Positions 27,872 to 36,643 are shown, numbered from the stretch's first letter. The stretch is DNA of 60,362 bases from Chryseobacterium sp. YIM B08800 (GCF_026163565.1 NZ_JAPDKN010000001.1:1-60362), one strand, 5' to 3'. Program-made: numbers and translations. Notes: generated by a model from the sequence alone, not told the origin.

Positions 27872-28151
27872 AATTGTTTTATCTCCAAAAGCAGAAATAG
27901 AAGTTGATGATGCTATTCAATATTATAATCGATTTTCCAAATCGGCGGCAAAATCTTTCAAGAAGCAACTTTCAGATTCCTATAGAAAGATTCGGCTGAA
28001 TCCTTTTTTTGAAAAAAAATATAATAATGTAAGATTCTTACCATTTTCGAAGTATTCTTACATTGTTTTATTTCGAGTTGATGAAATAGCAAAGAAAGTT
28101 TTTGTACTCTCCGTTTTTTGCGCTCATCAAAATCCGGAAAAATATCCATAA
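27861..28151 (+). CDS. RelE/ParE-family toxin
   Basis: 96 residues, basic. The pattern MEYKIVLSPKAEIEVDDAIQYY, then helices, then FPFSKYSYIVLFRVDE and VLSVFCAHQNPEKY is that of the RelE/ParE fold: N-terminal strand, two helices, C-terminal beta sheet. It could cleave mRNA on ribosomes (RelE) or poison gyrase (ParE); ParE-like features (DAIQYY, HQNPEKY) are favoured but the activity is not proven. It sits between pgi and folD. Confidence 0.85.
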   Translation: MEYKIVLSPKAEIEVDDAIQYYNRFSKSAAKSFKKQLSDSYRKIRLNPFFEKKYNNVRFLPFSKYSYIVLFRVDEIAKKVFVLSVFCAHQNPEKYP

Positions 28152-28180
28152 AAATCTAATAAAAAGTAATAAAAGTAAAA

Positions 28181-29065
28181 ATGGCAGAAATTCTTGACGG
28201 ACTAAAAGTATCCAAAGAAATAAAAGCAGAAATCAAGGTTGAAGTTGAAAAAATCATTGCAAGCAAAAGAAGAGCTCCTCATTTGGTAGCCATTCTTGTT
28301 GGGAACAACGGAGCGAGCAAGGCATATGTAAACGCTAAAGTAAAAGATTGTGAAGAAGTTGGTTTTCAGTCGAGTTTAGTGAAATTCCCAAGTACGGTTT
28401 CTGAATCTGAATTGTTGGAAAAAATAGATGAATTAAATAAGTCTAAAGCAGTTGATGGGTTTATCGTTCAGTTGCCTTTGCCCGATCAAATCGATCAGGA
28501 AAAAATCATTAACGCTATCGATCCAAGAAAAGATGTTGATGGCTTCCACCCGGAAAACTTTGGTAAAATGGCTTTGGAAATGGATACTTTCTTACCAGCA
28601 ACTCCTTTTGGTATTTTAACTTTATTGGAAAGATATAATATCGAAACTAAAGGTAAAGATTGTGTAATTATAGGAAGAAGTAAAATTGTGGGAAGACCAA
28701 TGAGTATTTTGATGGGAAGAAAAGATTTCCCTGGAAATTCTACGGTTACGTTGACTCACTCTTACACAAAAGACATCGAAGAATACACTAAAAAAGCAGA
28801 CATCGTAATTACCGCCTTAGGCGATCCTCATTTTTTGAAAGGTGAAATGATTAAGGACGGAGCTGTGATTGTTGACGTAGGAATTACAAGAGTTGACAAC
28901 GATTCTCCAAAAGGATATTATTTGGCAGGTGACGTAGATTTTGACAGTTGTGCAGCAAAAGCAAGCTGGATTACACCTGTTCCCGGAGGAGTAGGTCCTA
29001 TGACAAGAGCGATGTTGATGAAAAACACCATTATTGCTTACAAAACTTCGGTTTACAACGATTAA
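28181..29065 (+). CDS. folD: Methylenetetrahydrofolate dehydrogenase/cyclohydrolase
   Basis: 294 residues. Bifunctional enzyme converting 5,10-methylene-THF to 10-formyl-THF with NADP+. Signatures: YVNAKVKDCEEVG (catalytic Tyr/Lys helix), FIVQLPLPDQID, DPRKDVDGFHP, VIIGRSKIVGRPMS and the C-terminal TPVPGGVGPMTRAML. Cytoplasmic. It starts 29 bases after the toxin gene; queE follows after a repeat-bearing gap. Confidence 0.97.
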   Translation: MAEILDGLKVSKEIKAEIKVEVEKIIASKRRAPHLVAILVGNNGASKAYVNAKVKDCEEVGFQSSLVKFPSTVSESELLEKIDELNKSKAVDGFIVQLPLPDQIDQEKIINAIDPRKDVDGFHPENFGKMALEMDTFLPATPFGILTLLERYNIETKGKDCVIIGRSKIVGRPMSILMGRKDFPGNSTVTLTHSYTKDIEEYTKKADIVITALGDPHFLKGEMIKDGAVIVDVGITRVDNDSPKGYYLAGDVDFDSCAAKASWITPVPGGVGPMTRAMLMKNTIIAYKTSVYND

Positions 29066-29103
29066 CTATAAATTAAAAACTCTCTTTCGGAGATGGGAAA
29101 AGC

Positions 29104-29135
29104 CCCTCTCCTTTTGGAGAGGGATTTAGGGTGAG
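29104..29135 (+). repeat. REP-like hairpin abutting the queE start
   Basis: Perfect 8-bp stem CCCTCTCC-TTTT-GGAGAGGG at 29104-29123, followed by ATTTAGGGTGAGG. This hairpin-plus-tail sequence resembles a dispersed element I have met in many Flavobacteriia genomes; its copy number here cannot be tested. A weaker partial copy (CTCTCTTTCGGAGA) precedes it at 29081-29094. Confidence 0.6.
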
Positions 29136-29139
29136 GAAA

Positions 29140-29769
29140 ATGAATAAAGAAGAAGATATACTATTAAAAGAAGGTAAAATGCTCCCCGTAATGGAGCATT
29201 TTTATACTATTCAGGGAGAAGGCGCACACACAGGAAAAGCGGCTTATTTCATCAGACTTGGCGGTTGCGATGTGGGTTGCCATTGGTGTGATGTGAAAGA
29301 AAGCTGGGATCCGAACCTTCATCCTTTGATGAATGCTGAAGAAATTGCAGAAACTGCCGCAAAACACTGTAAAATTATTGTTTTGACTGGTGGAGAACCA
29401 TTAATGTGGAATTTAGATATTTTGACTTCTAAATTAAAAGAATTAGGTTGCACCATTCATATTGAAACTTCAGGAGCGTATCCTTTGAGCGGACAAATTG
29501 ATTGGATTACGCTTTCACCAAAGAAAACAGGACTTCCAAAAGAAGAGATTTATGGTAAAGCTCACGAACTTAAAATGATCGTTTTTAATAATAATGATTT
29601 TAAGTTTGCTGACGAACAGGCTTCAAAAGTTTCGGAAAACTGTAGGCTATATCTTCAAAGTGAATGGAGCAAAAGAGATGAAATGTATCCTAAAATTACC
29701 GATTTTATCCTTGCAAATCCGCGTTGGCAAGCGTCGGTTCAGACTCATAAGTATCTGAATATCCCGTAA
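29140..29769 (+). CDS. queE: 7-carboxy-7-deazaguanine synthase (radical SAM)
   Basis: 209 residues from the ATG at 29140. An upstream GTG at 29131 belongs to the repeat tail and would add only MRK. The SAM cluster motif is CDVGCHWC (Cys43, 47, 50), the CX3CX2C form typical of QueE, preceded by TIQGEGAHTGK and followed by TGGEPLMW and IHIETSG. It makes the deazaguanine core of queuosine from carboxy-tetrahydropterin. Other queuosine genes are not nearby. Confidence 0.95.
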   Translation: MNKEEDILLKEGKMLPVMEHFYTIQGEGAHTGKAAYFIRLGGCDVGCHWCDVKESWDPNLHPLMNAEEIAETAAKHCKIIVLTGGEPLMWNLDILTSKLKELGCTIHIETSGAYPLSGQIDWITLSPKKTGLPKEEIYGKAHELKMIVFNNNDFKFADEQASKVSENCRLYLQSEWSKRDEMYPKITDFILANPRWQASVQTHKYLNIP

Positions 29770-29806
29770 AATTGTTTATATTAGCTTTTGTGTTTCGCTA
29801 GAGAAG

Positions 29807-31177
29807 ATGCAAAGAATCCGATATTCCCGTTATCTGAAATCAATTATCATATTGCTTGACCTTTTGGTTCTTGCAGGTGTTTTTGTATTTTATTTTTTTA
29901 ATACTTCTCGGAATTTGATTCACAATCAGGAAATATGGTACGAAACTTCTTTTCCTTTGCTTCTTGTGATCTCTTTTTGGATTTTATTAAGCGGAAGAAC
30001 CAAAATTTATAATATTTCCAGAAATCTTACCTATATTCTTTTTGTAGAGCGGATTATTATTCATTTTCTCTTATTTATAATTGGCTTGGTATTGATTCGA
30101 AAAGTAAGCGGCAATCAGTTTTTTGGCTCAGAACTTACCTGGCTTTCACTTTACCTTTTTATTTTTATCTTTTTATTAAAATCAACTGTCTATTTTCTGA
30201 TAAGATACATCAGAGCAATGGGAGTAAACCACAGAAATGTGATGTTTCTTAGTGAAAATAATTCAACAGAGGTTTTAAAGAAAACAATTGAAGAAAGAAA
30301 AGATTTTGGTTATAAAATATTTAATTATAATTCATCTGAAATAAATACAGAAAATCTGGTAGATTTTTGGAAAAAAAACGGAATCCACACCTTATTTATT
30401 CCTACCGAAAATTCTTTTAGCAATGAAACGGAAGATAAACTTTTCAGATTGGCAGAAGCCAACAAAGTACATATTTCTTTAATACCGAATATCTCGAAGA
30501 ACAATTTCTTCTTTTACGATTTAGGGTATATTCAAACTCAGCCTGTTTTAACTCAAACAAAATATCCATTAGACTATTATTCTAATTTTTTGTTGAAGAG
30601 AACCTTTGATATTATTTTTTCGGTCTTGGTTTTGCTATTCATTTGTTCGTGGTTATTTCCCATTATTGCAATTTTAATTAAAAAAAGTTCTAAAGGACCT
30701 GTATTTTTTGTTCAGAAAAGATATGGTTTTCATGAGGAAGTTTTTAATTGTTTTAAATTCAGAACAATGGTTGTAAATGAAGACTCTGCATCTAAAACAA
30801 CCAGTGTAAACGATAAAAGAATTACCAAAATAGGAAAGTTCTTAAGAAAAACAAGCCTTGATGAAATGCCACAATTTATCAATGTTTTGAAAGGTGAAAT
30901 GTCTATTGTAGGGCCTAGACCACACATGTTGGCTGTTGATAATTACTACAAACCAAAGATTGGAAGATACAGCTTAAGAAGCTTGGCTAATCCCGGAATT
31001 ACTGGTTTAGCTCAGGTAAACGGTTTAAGAGGTGATGCCGGAGATGTGGAAATTGAAATGAACAAAAGAATTCTTGCTGATGCATTCTACATCAGAAACT
31101 GGAGTTTCATTTTAGATATTGTGATTATTTTAAAAACCATTTTATTGGTTATAAAAGGAGATAAAAATGCAAAATAA
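29807..31177 (+). CDS. Undecaprenyl-phosphate sugar phosphotransferase (WcaJ/WbaP-type)
   Basis: 456 residues. Four or five N-terminal membrane segments (residues 12-135), a CoA-binding-like Rossmann region, a further membrane segment (FDIIFSVLVLLFICSWLFPI, near 265) and the catalytic bacterial sugar transferase domain: KFRTMVVNEDS, KIGKFLRKTSLDEMPQFINV, MSIVGPRPH, PGITGLAQVNG. It links the first sugar-phosphate to the lipid carrier and starts glycan synthesis. It lies apart from the flippase/glycosyltransferase genes at 7756-10157 but could serve the same polymer. Confidence 0.9.
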   Translation: MQRIRYSRYLKSIIILLDLLVLAGVFVFYFFNTSRNLIHNQEIWYETSFPLLLVISFWILLSGRTKIYNISRNLTYILFVERIIIHFLLFIIGLVLIRKVSGNQFFGSELTWLSLYLFIFIFLLKSTVYFLIRYIRAMGVNHRNVMFLSENNSTEVLKKTIEERKDFGYKIFNYNSSEINTENLVDFWKKNGIHTLFIPTENSFSNETEDKLFRLAEANKVHISLIPNISKNNFFFYDLGYIQTQPVLTQTKYPLDYYSNFLLKRTFDIIFSVLVLLFICSWLFPIIAILIKKSSKGPVFFVQKRYGFHEEVFNCFKFRTMVVNEDSASKTTSVNDKRITKIGKFLRKTSLDEMPQFINVLKGEMSIVGPRPHMLAVDNYYKPKIGRYSLRSLANPGITGLAQVNGLRGDAGDVEIEMNKRILADAFYIRNWSFILDIVIILKTILLVIKGDKNAK

Positions 31178-31280
31178 GACGATGTTTCGTTAAAATAATT
31201 TAAAATTTGGGCATTAAAATCAAGCCCAGTCTTAACGTGAGTCTTAAACAAATTAAATAAAAATAGTCTAATTTAGCAGA

Positions 31281-32033
31281 ATGTTAAAAAACTTTTTTAC
31301 AGCCGTCGGAGAATATATGATTCTTATCGGTAAATCTCTTCAAAAACCTCAGAAAATGAGAGTTTTTTGGAAGTTATTTATGCGAGAAATCAATGACTTG
31401 GGAGTCAACTCATTTGGGTTGGTGATTTTCACGTCTATCTTTGTAGGAGCCGTAGTTGCCATTCAGATGTTTAACAATTTTGATGCATCATCATTCCCAA
31501 TTCCTCCTTCATTTGTAGGATATGCTACCAAAGCAGTTTTGGTGCTTGAGTTTGCCCCTACCATTATCAGTTTAATTTTAGCAGGAAAAGTAGGTTCATA
31601 CATTGCTTCTACCATTGGTACAATGCGTGTTTCTGAACAGATTGACGCTTTAGATATTATGGGAGTAAACTCTCCCAATTTTTTAATTTTACCTAAAATT
31701 ATTGCCTGTCTTATTTTTAATCCGCTTTTAATTGCAATCAGTATCGTTTTTGGTATTGGTGGTGGTTATATTGCGGGCATACTTACCGGTAACTGGACGA
31801 CTGCAGATTACATCACAGGTATTCAAATGTATATGCCTAATCTTTTCATTTATTATGCATTTACCAAAACAATTGTTTTTGCATTTGTAATTGCAACTGT
31901 TCCATCTTATTTTGGATATTTTGTGAAAGGTGGTTCATTGGAAGTAGGTAGAGCAAGTACACAAGCCGTGGTTTGGACGATGGTATTTATCATTATTTCC
32001 GAATTAATTTTAACACAATTAATATTAAGCTGA
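31281..32033 (+). CDS. mlaE: MlaE-type lipid transport permease
   Basis: 250 residues. Membrane segments and loops follow the MlaE pattern: VNSFGLVIFTSIFVGAVVAIQ, VLEFAPTIISLILAGKVGSYIA, TIGTMRVSEQIDALDIMGVN (the conserved coupling region) and KGGSLEVGRASTQAVVW. It forms the inner-membrane core of an MCE lipid transporter with MlaF and MlaD. Stop and start overlap mlaF as TGATG (32031-32035). Confidence 0.93.
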   Translation: MLKNFFTAVGEYMILIGKSLQKPQKMRVFWKLFMREINDLGVNSFGLVIFTSIFVGAVVAIQMFNNFDASSFPIPPSFVGYATKAVLVLEFAPTIISLILAGKVGSYIASTIGTMRVSEQIDALDIMGVNSPNFLILPKIIACLIFNPLLIAISIVFGIGGGYIAGILTGNWTTADYITGIQMYMPNLFIYYAFTKTIVFAFVIATVPSYFGYFVKGGSLEVGRASTQAVVWTMVFIIISELILTQLILS

Positions 32034-32848
32034 TGATTGAGGTAAAAAATCTTAAAAAGAGTTTTGGTGATGTTGAAGTGCTTAAAGGAATTTCAACCAC
32101 CTTCGAAAAAGGCAAAACAAACCTGATTATCGGACAGAGTGGATCAGGAAAAACCGTTTTTCTTAAAAGCTTACTAAACGTTTATCAACCTTCATCAGGA
32201 GAGATCTTGTTTGACGGAAGAGATATCAACATCATGAATCGTGAAGAGAAACAGCATTTACGATCTGAAATCGGAACCTTATTTCAGGGAAGCGCATTGT
32301 TTGATTCTTTAACTGTTGAAGAAAACATCATGTTTCCACTTGATATGTTTACCAATTTAACGTACAGAGAAAAGAAAAGAAGGGTTTTTGAGGTAATCGG
32401 AAGGGTACATTTGGATAAAGCTAACAGAAAATTCCCATCAGAAATTTCCGGAGGGATGCAGAAGCGTGTGGCAATTGCAAGAGCGATTGTAAATCACCCA
32501 AAATATTTGTTCTGTGATGAGCCAAACTCAGGATTAGACCCTTATACTTCTAATGTAATTGATGATTTATTGCTTGAAATCACCAAAGAATACAACACCA
32601 CAACCATCATTAATACCCATGATATGAACTCGGTGATGACAATTGGCGAGAAAATTGTATATCTGAGATTGGGCATAAAAGAATGGGAAGGTAATAAAGA
32701 CATTCTGATTACTGCAGGCAATAAAAATCTAATCGATTTCGTTTATTCTTCGGAGTTATTCAAAGAATTGCGAGAATATCTTTTAGAAAATAATAAAACA
32801 ATTGAGAACACTATTACAAAAATAGACGATAATGAAAAAATTAATTAG
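32033..32848 (+). CDS. mlaF: MlaF-type ABC ATPase
   Basis: 271 residues from the ATG at 32033. The open frame extends 20 codons upstream inside mlaE; the overlapping TGATG and the start MIEVKNLKKSFGDVEVLKGI decide the start. Walker A is GQSGSGKT, signature ISGGMQKRVAIARAI, Walker B LFCDEPNSGLD. It powers MlaE. A C-terminal tail of about 30 residues past the ATPase core is lysine- and asparagine-rich. It overlaps the next gene by 17 bases. Confidence 0.94.
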   Translation: MIEVKNLKKSFGDVEVLKGISTTFEKGKTNLIIGQSGSGKTVFLKSLLNVYQPSSGEILFDGRDINIMNREEKQHLRSEIGTLFQGSALFDSLTVEENIMFPLDMFTNLTYREKKRRVFEVIGRVHLDKANRKFPSEISGGMQKRVAIARAIVNHPKYLFCDEPNSGLDPYTSNVIDDLLLEITKEYNTTTIINTHDMNSVMTIGEKIVYLRLGIKEWEGNKDILITAGNKNLIDFVYSSELFKELREYLLENNKTIENTITKIDDNEKIN

Positions 32849-33470
32849 CGCAGCATTGATAGGCTTTTCAGTTTTTGCTTCGGCACAGATTTCTTTGGCG
32901 GCAAAAGCAAACGCAGTAATTCCTACAAGTTCAGCTTCGTGGAAGAATTTAAAATCTGCGGCAACCAACGCAGTAGAACAAAAAGGAAAAAACATTACCG
33001 GATTTAATGTTGGTTTATCTTTAAAAATCGATTTACCAACTGCATTGTACCTAATGCCGGAAATTTATTATACCAATTTCAGCAACGAAGTTACCGTACA
33101 AAATGATGTAAATGCAGCTCAAACGACCATTAAAGCTAAAAACAGCAGAGTAGACATTCCTGTTTTGGTTGGGGTAAATGTTTTAGGGAATTTATTAAGT
33201 GCTTATGCAGGTCCTGTTGGAAGCTTCAACTTAGCGAAAAGCGATGATTTTGATAATTTCATACAGAAGGTTGACGCAAAAGAATTCACTGTAGGTTACC
33301 AATTAGGTGTGCAAAGTGAGATTAAGAAGCTAATTCTTTCAGCAAGATATGAAGGTGCTTTTTCTAAAGATCAGAGAAAATTCATCAACAATGTTGCAGG
33401 ATCAAGTCAGGAAATCAATTACGACAACAGATCAAGCTTATTTTTGTTAGGTTTAGGATATAAATTCTAA
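32832..33470 (+). CDS. Outer-membrane beta-barrel protein
   Basis: 212 residues. Signal peptide (MKKLISAALIGFSVFASAQ), then alternating amphipathic strands (YLMPEIYYTNF, VDIPVLVGVNVLGNLL, ILSARYEGAFS) and a final LFLLGLGYKF ending in Phe, the typical last residue of outer-membrane barrels. It resembles the small OmpW/PorT-like barrels. Co-encoded with mlaEF (17-base overlap), so it may be an outer-membrane partner of lipid transport; that link is an inference. Confidence 0.8.
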   Translation: MKKLISAALIGFSVFASAQISLAAKANAVIPTSSASWKNLKSAATNAVEQKGKNITGFNVGLSLKIDLPTALYLMPEIYYTNFSNEVTVQNDVNAAQTTIKAKNSRVDIPVLVGVNVLGNLLSAYAGPVGSFNLAKSDDFDNFIQKVDAKEFTVGYQLGVQSEIKKLILSARYEGAFSKDQRKFINNVAGSSQEINYDNRSSLFLLGLGYKF

Positions 33471-33492
33471 TCAAACAAAAAATTCAATCATA

Positions 33493-33523
33493 AAAAATCC
33501 TCAAATTAAATTTGAGGATTTTT
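33493..33523. terminator. Bidirectional terminator with a stop codon in its loop
   Basis: AAAAATCCTCAAA (33493-33505) pairs perfectly with TTTGAGGATTTTT (33511-33523). The stop codon of the minus-strand gene (33506-33508) lies in the 5-base loop. Confidence 0.85.
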
Positions 33524-33823
33524 ATTTATATTTTCTCTTTCAAGCTCAGCCTGATGTTTTTCAATTTCGATGGCTTGCTTCTCCAATTCTTCTTTTTCTT
33601 TTTGAAGCTGCTTAAACTCCTTTCTTTTGGCTTCAGCTTTTATGGCACTCCCTTTACTTACATAACCAATCATTCCGCCAAATATCAAACCGATTCCAAT
33701 TCCCGCCATTACTCCCATTACATGAGAAATTGTAATTTTCTCAACAGTAAAATCTGTTGTCAGATAAAAAAGTAAGGCAGATACTGCAAGAAGTATCATT
33801 CCTATAATCGAAATACTTTTCAT
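33506..33823 (-). CDS. Small membrane protein with coiled coil
   Basis: 105 residues: two membrane segments (MKSISIIGMILLAVSALLFYL and ISHVMGVMAGIGIGLIFGGMI) followed by a basic and then charged coiled-coil helix (AKRKEFKQLQKEKEELEKQ..). The last codons (NKNPQI) are encoded by the terminator hairpin. No family recognised; resembles short envelope proteins of Bacteroidota. Confidence 0.65.
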   Translation of the reverse strand: MKSISIIGMILLAVSALLFYLTTDFTVEKITISHVMGVMAGIGIGLIFGGMIGYVSKGSAIKAEAKRKEFKQLQKEKEELEKQAIEIEKHQAELERENINKNPQI

Positions 33824-33850
33824 AATAGTGTTTTTTATGGTGAATACTCT

Positions 33851-33895
33851 TTTATAAATTTATAAAATAAAATTTATAAAATAAAATTTATAAAA
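33851..33895. repeat. AT-rich 14-bp tandem repeat
   Basis: The unit TTTATAAAATAAAA starts at 33859 and 33873, with a third partial copy at 33887-33895, preceded by TTTATAAA at 33851. Confidence 0.7.
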
Positions 33896-33938
33896 CATAA
33901 GAAAAATTCTCTCGGCTAAGTTGTAAAATTTAAATTTT

Positions 33939-34745
33939 TTAAACTTTTCCTCCTGCTCTTTTATAATATTCTAAAGCCTTTGGTAAATCTTTCTGAATAT
34001 CTCCAACCCTTGTTCCCGGACTTGGGTGGGTAGATAAAAATTCAGGTTGTCTCGCTCCTGTAGATGAAGCTTCCATTCTCTGCCAAAATGGTATTGCTTG
34101 ACGTGGATCGTATCCTGCAATAGCCATTAGATTTAATCCCATTTCATCTGCTTCAGATTCCTGAGTTCTTCCATATTTTAAAAGAGCAACTTGTGAACCA
34201 ACAGGATAAACTTGTTGAAAAACGCTCGACCATTGCGCATTTGAAATAGTACTTCCTAAAAGCGCACCTCCATATTGTGCAACCATAGCCTGTGAAATTC
34301 TTTCATTACCGTGACCTGCCAAAGCGTGAGAAACTTCGTGCCCCATTACGACAGCAAGACCTGTTTCATCTTTAGTAATCGGAAGAATTCCTGTATAAAC
34401 AGCCACTTTTCCACCCGGCATACACCATGCATTCATTTGATTATCCTGAAGAAGATTAAATTCCCACTGATAGCCTGATAAATCTGCACTTCTGCCGATA
34501 CTTGCATAATATTGCTCTGCTGCTGTTTTTATTTTATTTCCTACTTTTTTAACCATCTGAGCCTGAGCTCCTGTCACAACTTTTGATTCTTTCAGAGTCT
34601 GCTGATATTGTTGCACAGCCGAAGAAGTTATCTGAGGATTAAGAGTTCCTATTTGCAGAGATTTTCTCCCTGTCATCGGATTTGTTGTACACGCTGCAAC
34701 TGCAAAAGCGGCTGCTCCAATTCCTAATAAATGAGTAATTTTCAT
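33939..34745 (-). CDS. M48-family metalloprotease lipoprotein
   Basis: 268 residues. Lipobox VAAC (Cys19). The zinc site is HEVSH (His136, Glu137, His140) with the third ligand Glu in ESEADEMG; the TNPMTGRKSL stretch after the lipid anchor is the usual start of LoiP/YcaL-type periplasmic M48 proteases, which cut misfolded outer-membrane proteins. Its function would overlap with Lon (cytoplasm) and PpiD (periplasm) in protein quality control, though it is not linked to them. Confidence 0.92.
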   Translation of the reverse strand: MKITHLLGIGAAAFAVAACTTNPMTGRKSLQIGTLNPQITSSAVQQYQQTLKESKVVTGAQAQMVKKVGNKIKTAAEQYYASIGRSADLSGYQWEFNLLQDNQMNAWCMPGGKVAVYTGILPITKDETGLAVVMGHEVSHALAGHGNERISQAMVAQYGGALLGSTISNAQWSSVFQQVYPVGSQVALLKYGRTQESEADEMGLNLMAIAGYDPRQAIPFWQRMEASSTGARQPEFLSTHPSPGTRVGDIQKDLPKALEYYKRAGGKV

Positions 34746-34851
34746 AATTATGCCTATTATAATTGAACCTTAACAATTTCTATTCCAAAAAAAAATCCTG
34801 AAATTCGTTTTTGCATACATTTTGATGTATAAATTTAATAATTTTAATCTT

Positions 34852-35397
34852 ATGAAAATTTATATAAAAATAATCTCAGTTTTTGGTTTCATATTTCTTT
34901 TTCAGAATTGTGCATCGCAAAAAGTTGATCCACAAATAGTAAACAATCTTGTAAGTTCGGATGAATTTACGTTTCATGCCGAAAAAGCAAACCCGATGAA
35001 TTATGATGTTATCAATGTGGTAAACTCAATCCCCAATGCCACTCAGCTTCGTACATTTCAGATTTCTGGTGAAAGCTACGGTATTGAAATAAAAAAAGGA
35101 GTAATGGAAGTTACGCTTCCTTATTTTGGTAGAGCTTTTACATCAACCTACGGAACATCTGATAACAGCTACAGATTTACCTCAAAAGATTATGCTGTGA
35201 CAAAAACTCAGAGCAAAAAAGGAAATTGGGTGTACAAAATTAAACCTAATGATGTGAAAAATGTTTCTGATATCAATATTGAAATTTTTAAAAACGGAAA
35301 AGCATCAACATCCATAAGAAGCAACGACAGACAGCCAATTTCTTATGATGGATATGTTTCTCAAAATGAAGAAACGAAAGAAAAAGAGAAGCTTTAG
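34852..35397 (+). CDS. DUF4251 lipoprotein
   Basis: 181 residues from the ATG at 34852; ten extra upstream codons would precede the signal peptide. Lipobox FQNC. The body matches DUF4251: FTFHAEKANPMNYDVINV, GVMEVTLPYFGRAF, YRFTSKDYAVTK, SYDGYV. Periplasmic, unknown function, found across Bacteroidota. It is divergent from the M48 gene and converges on meaB over an inverted word repeat. Confidence 0.82.
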   Translation: MKIYIKIISVFGFIFLFQNCASQKVDPQIVNNLVSSDEFTFHAEKANPMNYDVINVVNSIPNATQLRTFQISGESYGIEIKKGVMEVTLPYFGRAFTSTYGTSDNSYRFTSKDYAVTKTQSKKGNWVYKIKPNDVKNVSDINIEIFKNGKASTSIRSNDRQPISYDGYVSQNEETKEKEKL

Positions 35398-35399
35398 TC

Positions 35400-35485
35400 G
35401 TGGTTCGGGTTTCGTGATACGAGGTTCAAATGCAAAAAAATATTAAACATTTTTCCGAATCACAAAACTCGGATCTTGAAACTCG
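35400..35485. repeat. Inverted word repeat between DUF4251 and meaB 3' ends
   Basis: GTTCGGGTTTCGTGATACGA near 35403 is matched imperfectly by the inverse ATCACAAAACTCGGATC (about 35459-35475) and further CTCG/CTCAAATCTC copies up to 35510. Between convergent genes. Confidence 0.5.
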
Positions 35486-35489
35486 CAAC

Positions 35490-36485
35490 TCAAATCTCAG
35501 ATTTCGAATCTCTTAAAAACTTTTCTACAAATAATTTTGCTTCGGTACTTGGATTAGAAATCAGGTCTGAAGCATTTTTTTTATGCTGAATATAAGCTTC
35601 CTCCACAGAGTTATCTTTTTTCATCATGCTTAAAATATATTCCTGAACCCAGTATTCAAAGCGTTTTTCAGATTGTTGCGTTCGAACTTCATCAAAACGT
35701 TTCGTATTCTTTTTTAATGAAATAAAATCATCAATTTTTTGATAGACATCATTCAATCCTTCATTATGTAAAGCCGAACCCAGCAAAACAGGAACTTTCC
35801 AGTCTTTTTCTTTTGCAGGAAGAAAATCTAATGCCCGTTTCAGTTCGAGCTTGGTATTTTTAGCTTTTTGCAGATTACTTTCTTCAACTTTATTAATGAA
35901 AATAATATCGACCATTTCCATGATTCCGCGCTTGATTCCCTGAAGTTCGTCTCCACCACCAATAATTTTCAGAAACAAAAAAACATCGGTAATATCTGAG
36001 ACCAAAACTTCAGACTGTCCTACTCCAACGGTTTCAATTAAAATATAATCGTAACCTGCAGCTTCACAAATCATCATCGTTTCAAAAGTAGTATTGGCAA
36101 CTCCGCCCAAAAAACCGGAGCTTGGCGAAGGACGAATAAATGCATTTTCTTCTTTTGCCAATTCTTCCATTCTGGTCTTATCACCTAAAATACTGCCTTT
36201 ATTAATCGCAGAACTCGGATCGATTGCTAAAACAGCTACTTTTTTTCCATTTGCAATTGCTAATCTTCCAAAGTTTTCTATAAAAGTAGATTTTCCGGCA
36301 CCGGGAACTCCTGTGATTCCTACCCTGACTGAATTTCCTGTTAATGGAAGAATTTTTTTTAAAAGTTCTTCTGCCTGATTTCGATGTTCAGATTTTGTGC
36401 TTTCAACTAAAGTAATGGCTTTTGCAATCAAACGCTTATTGCCTGATTTAATACCGTCTATAAAGTCTTCTGTTGAAATTTTCAT
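35490..36485 (-). CDS. meaB: Methylmalonyl-CoA mutase chaperone GTPase
   Basis: 331 residues from the ATG at 36485 (MKISTEDFIDGIKSG), the likely family start; an upstream ATG at 36536 is in frame. The G domain has VGITGVPGAGKSTFIE (P-loop), LAIDPSSAINKGSILGDKTRM, ETVGVGQSE and FINKVEESN (a diverged NKxD). It protects and reloads the B12-dependent mutase. The mutase gene is at 47524-49641, so the usual close linkage is broken. Confidence 0.92.
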   Translation of the reverse strand: MKISTEDFIDGIKSGNKRLIAKAITLVESTKSEHRNQAEELLKKILPLTGNSVRVGITGVPGAGKSTFIENFGRLAIANGKKVAVLAIDPSSAINKGSILGDKTRMEELAKEENAFIRPSPSSGFLGGVANTTFETMMICEAAGYDYILIETVGVGQSEVLVSDITDVFLFLKIIGGGDELQGIKRGIMEMVDIIFINKVEESNLQKAKNTKLELKRALDFLPAKEKDWKVPVLLGSALHNEGLNDVYQKIDDFISLKKNTKRFDEVRTQQSEKRFEYWVQEYILSMMKKDNSVEEAYIQHKKNASDLISNPSTEAKLFVEKFLRDSKSEI

Positions 36486-36635
36486 CCGAATATTTCCATT
36501 TTTAAAGGAAAGATCTAACCTGTCGGTTTTATTCATTCAAAAATATAAAAATAACCTTCAAAATCCGAGAAAAAGCTCATTAATTTTAATGCTTCTAAAT
36601 TATAGATCTAAACACCAATCACTTGTAAAATTCGC

Positions 36636-36643
36636 TATTTTTG
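36636..36643 (+). promoter_or_regulatory. Candidate -7 element for the cytochrome pair
   Basis: TATTTTTG, 21 bases before the ATG at 36665. Fits TANNTTTG; no clear -33 element. Confidence 0.45.

Noticed and set aside
33851..33895. CRISPR array
   Set aside because: The repeat is a short uninterrupted tandem of 14 bases without spacers.
35490..36536. meaB start at 36536
   Set aside because: The first 17 codons look unlike the family start; the ATG at 36485 fits better, though this is not certain.
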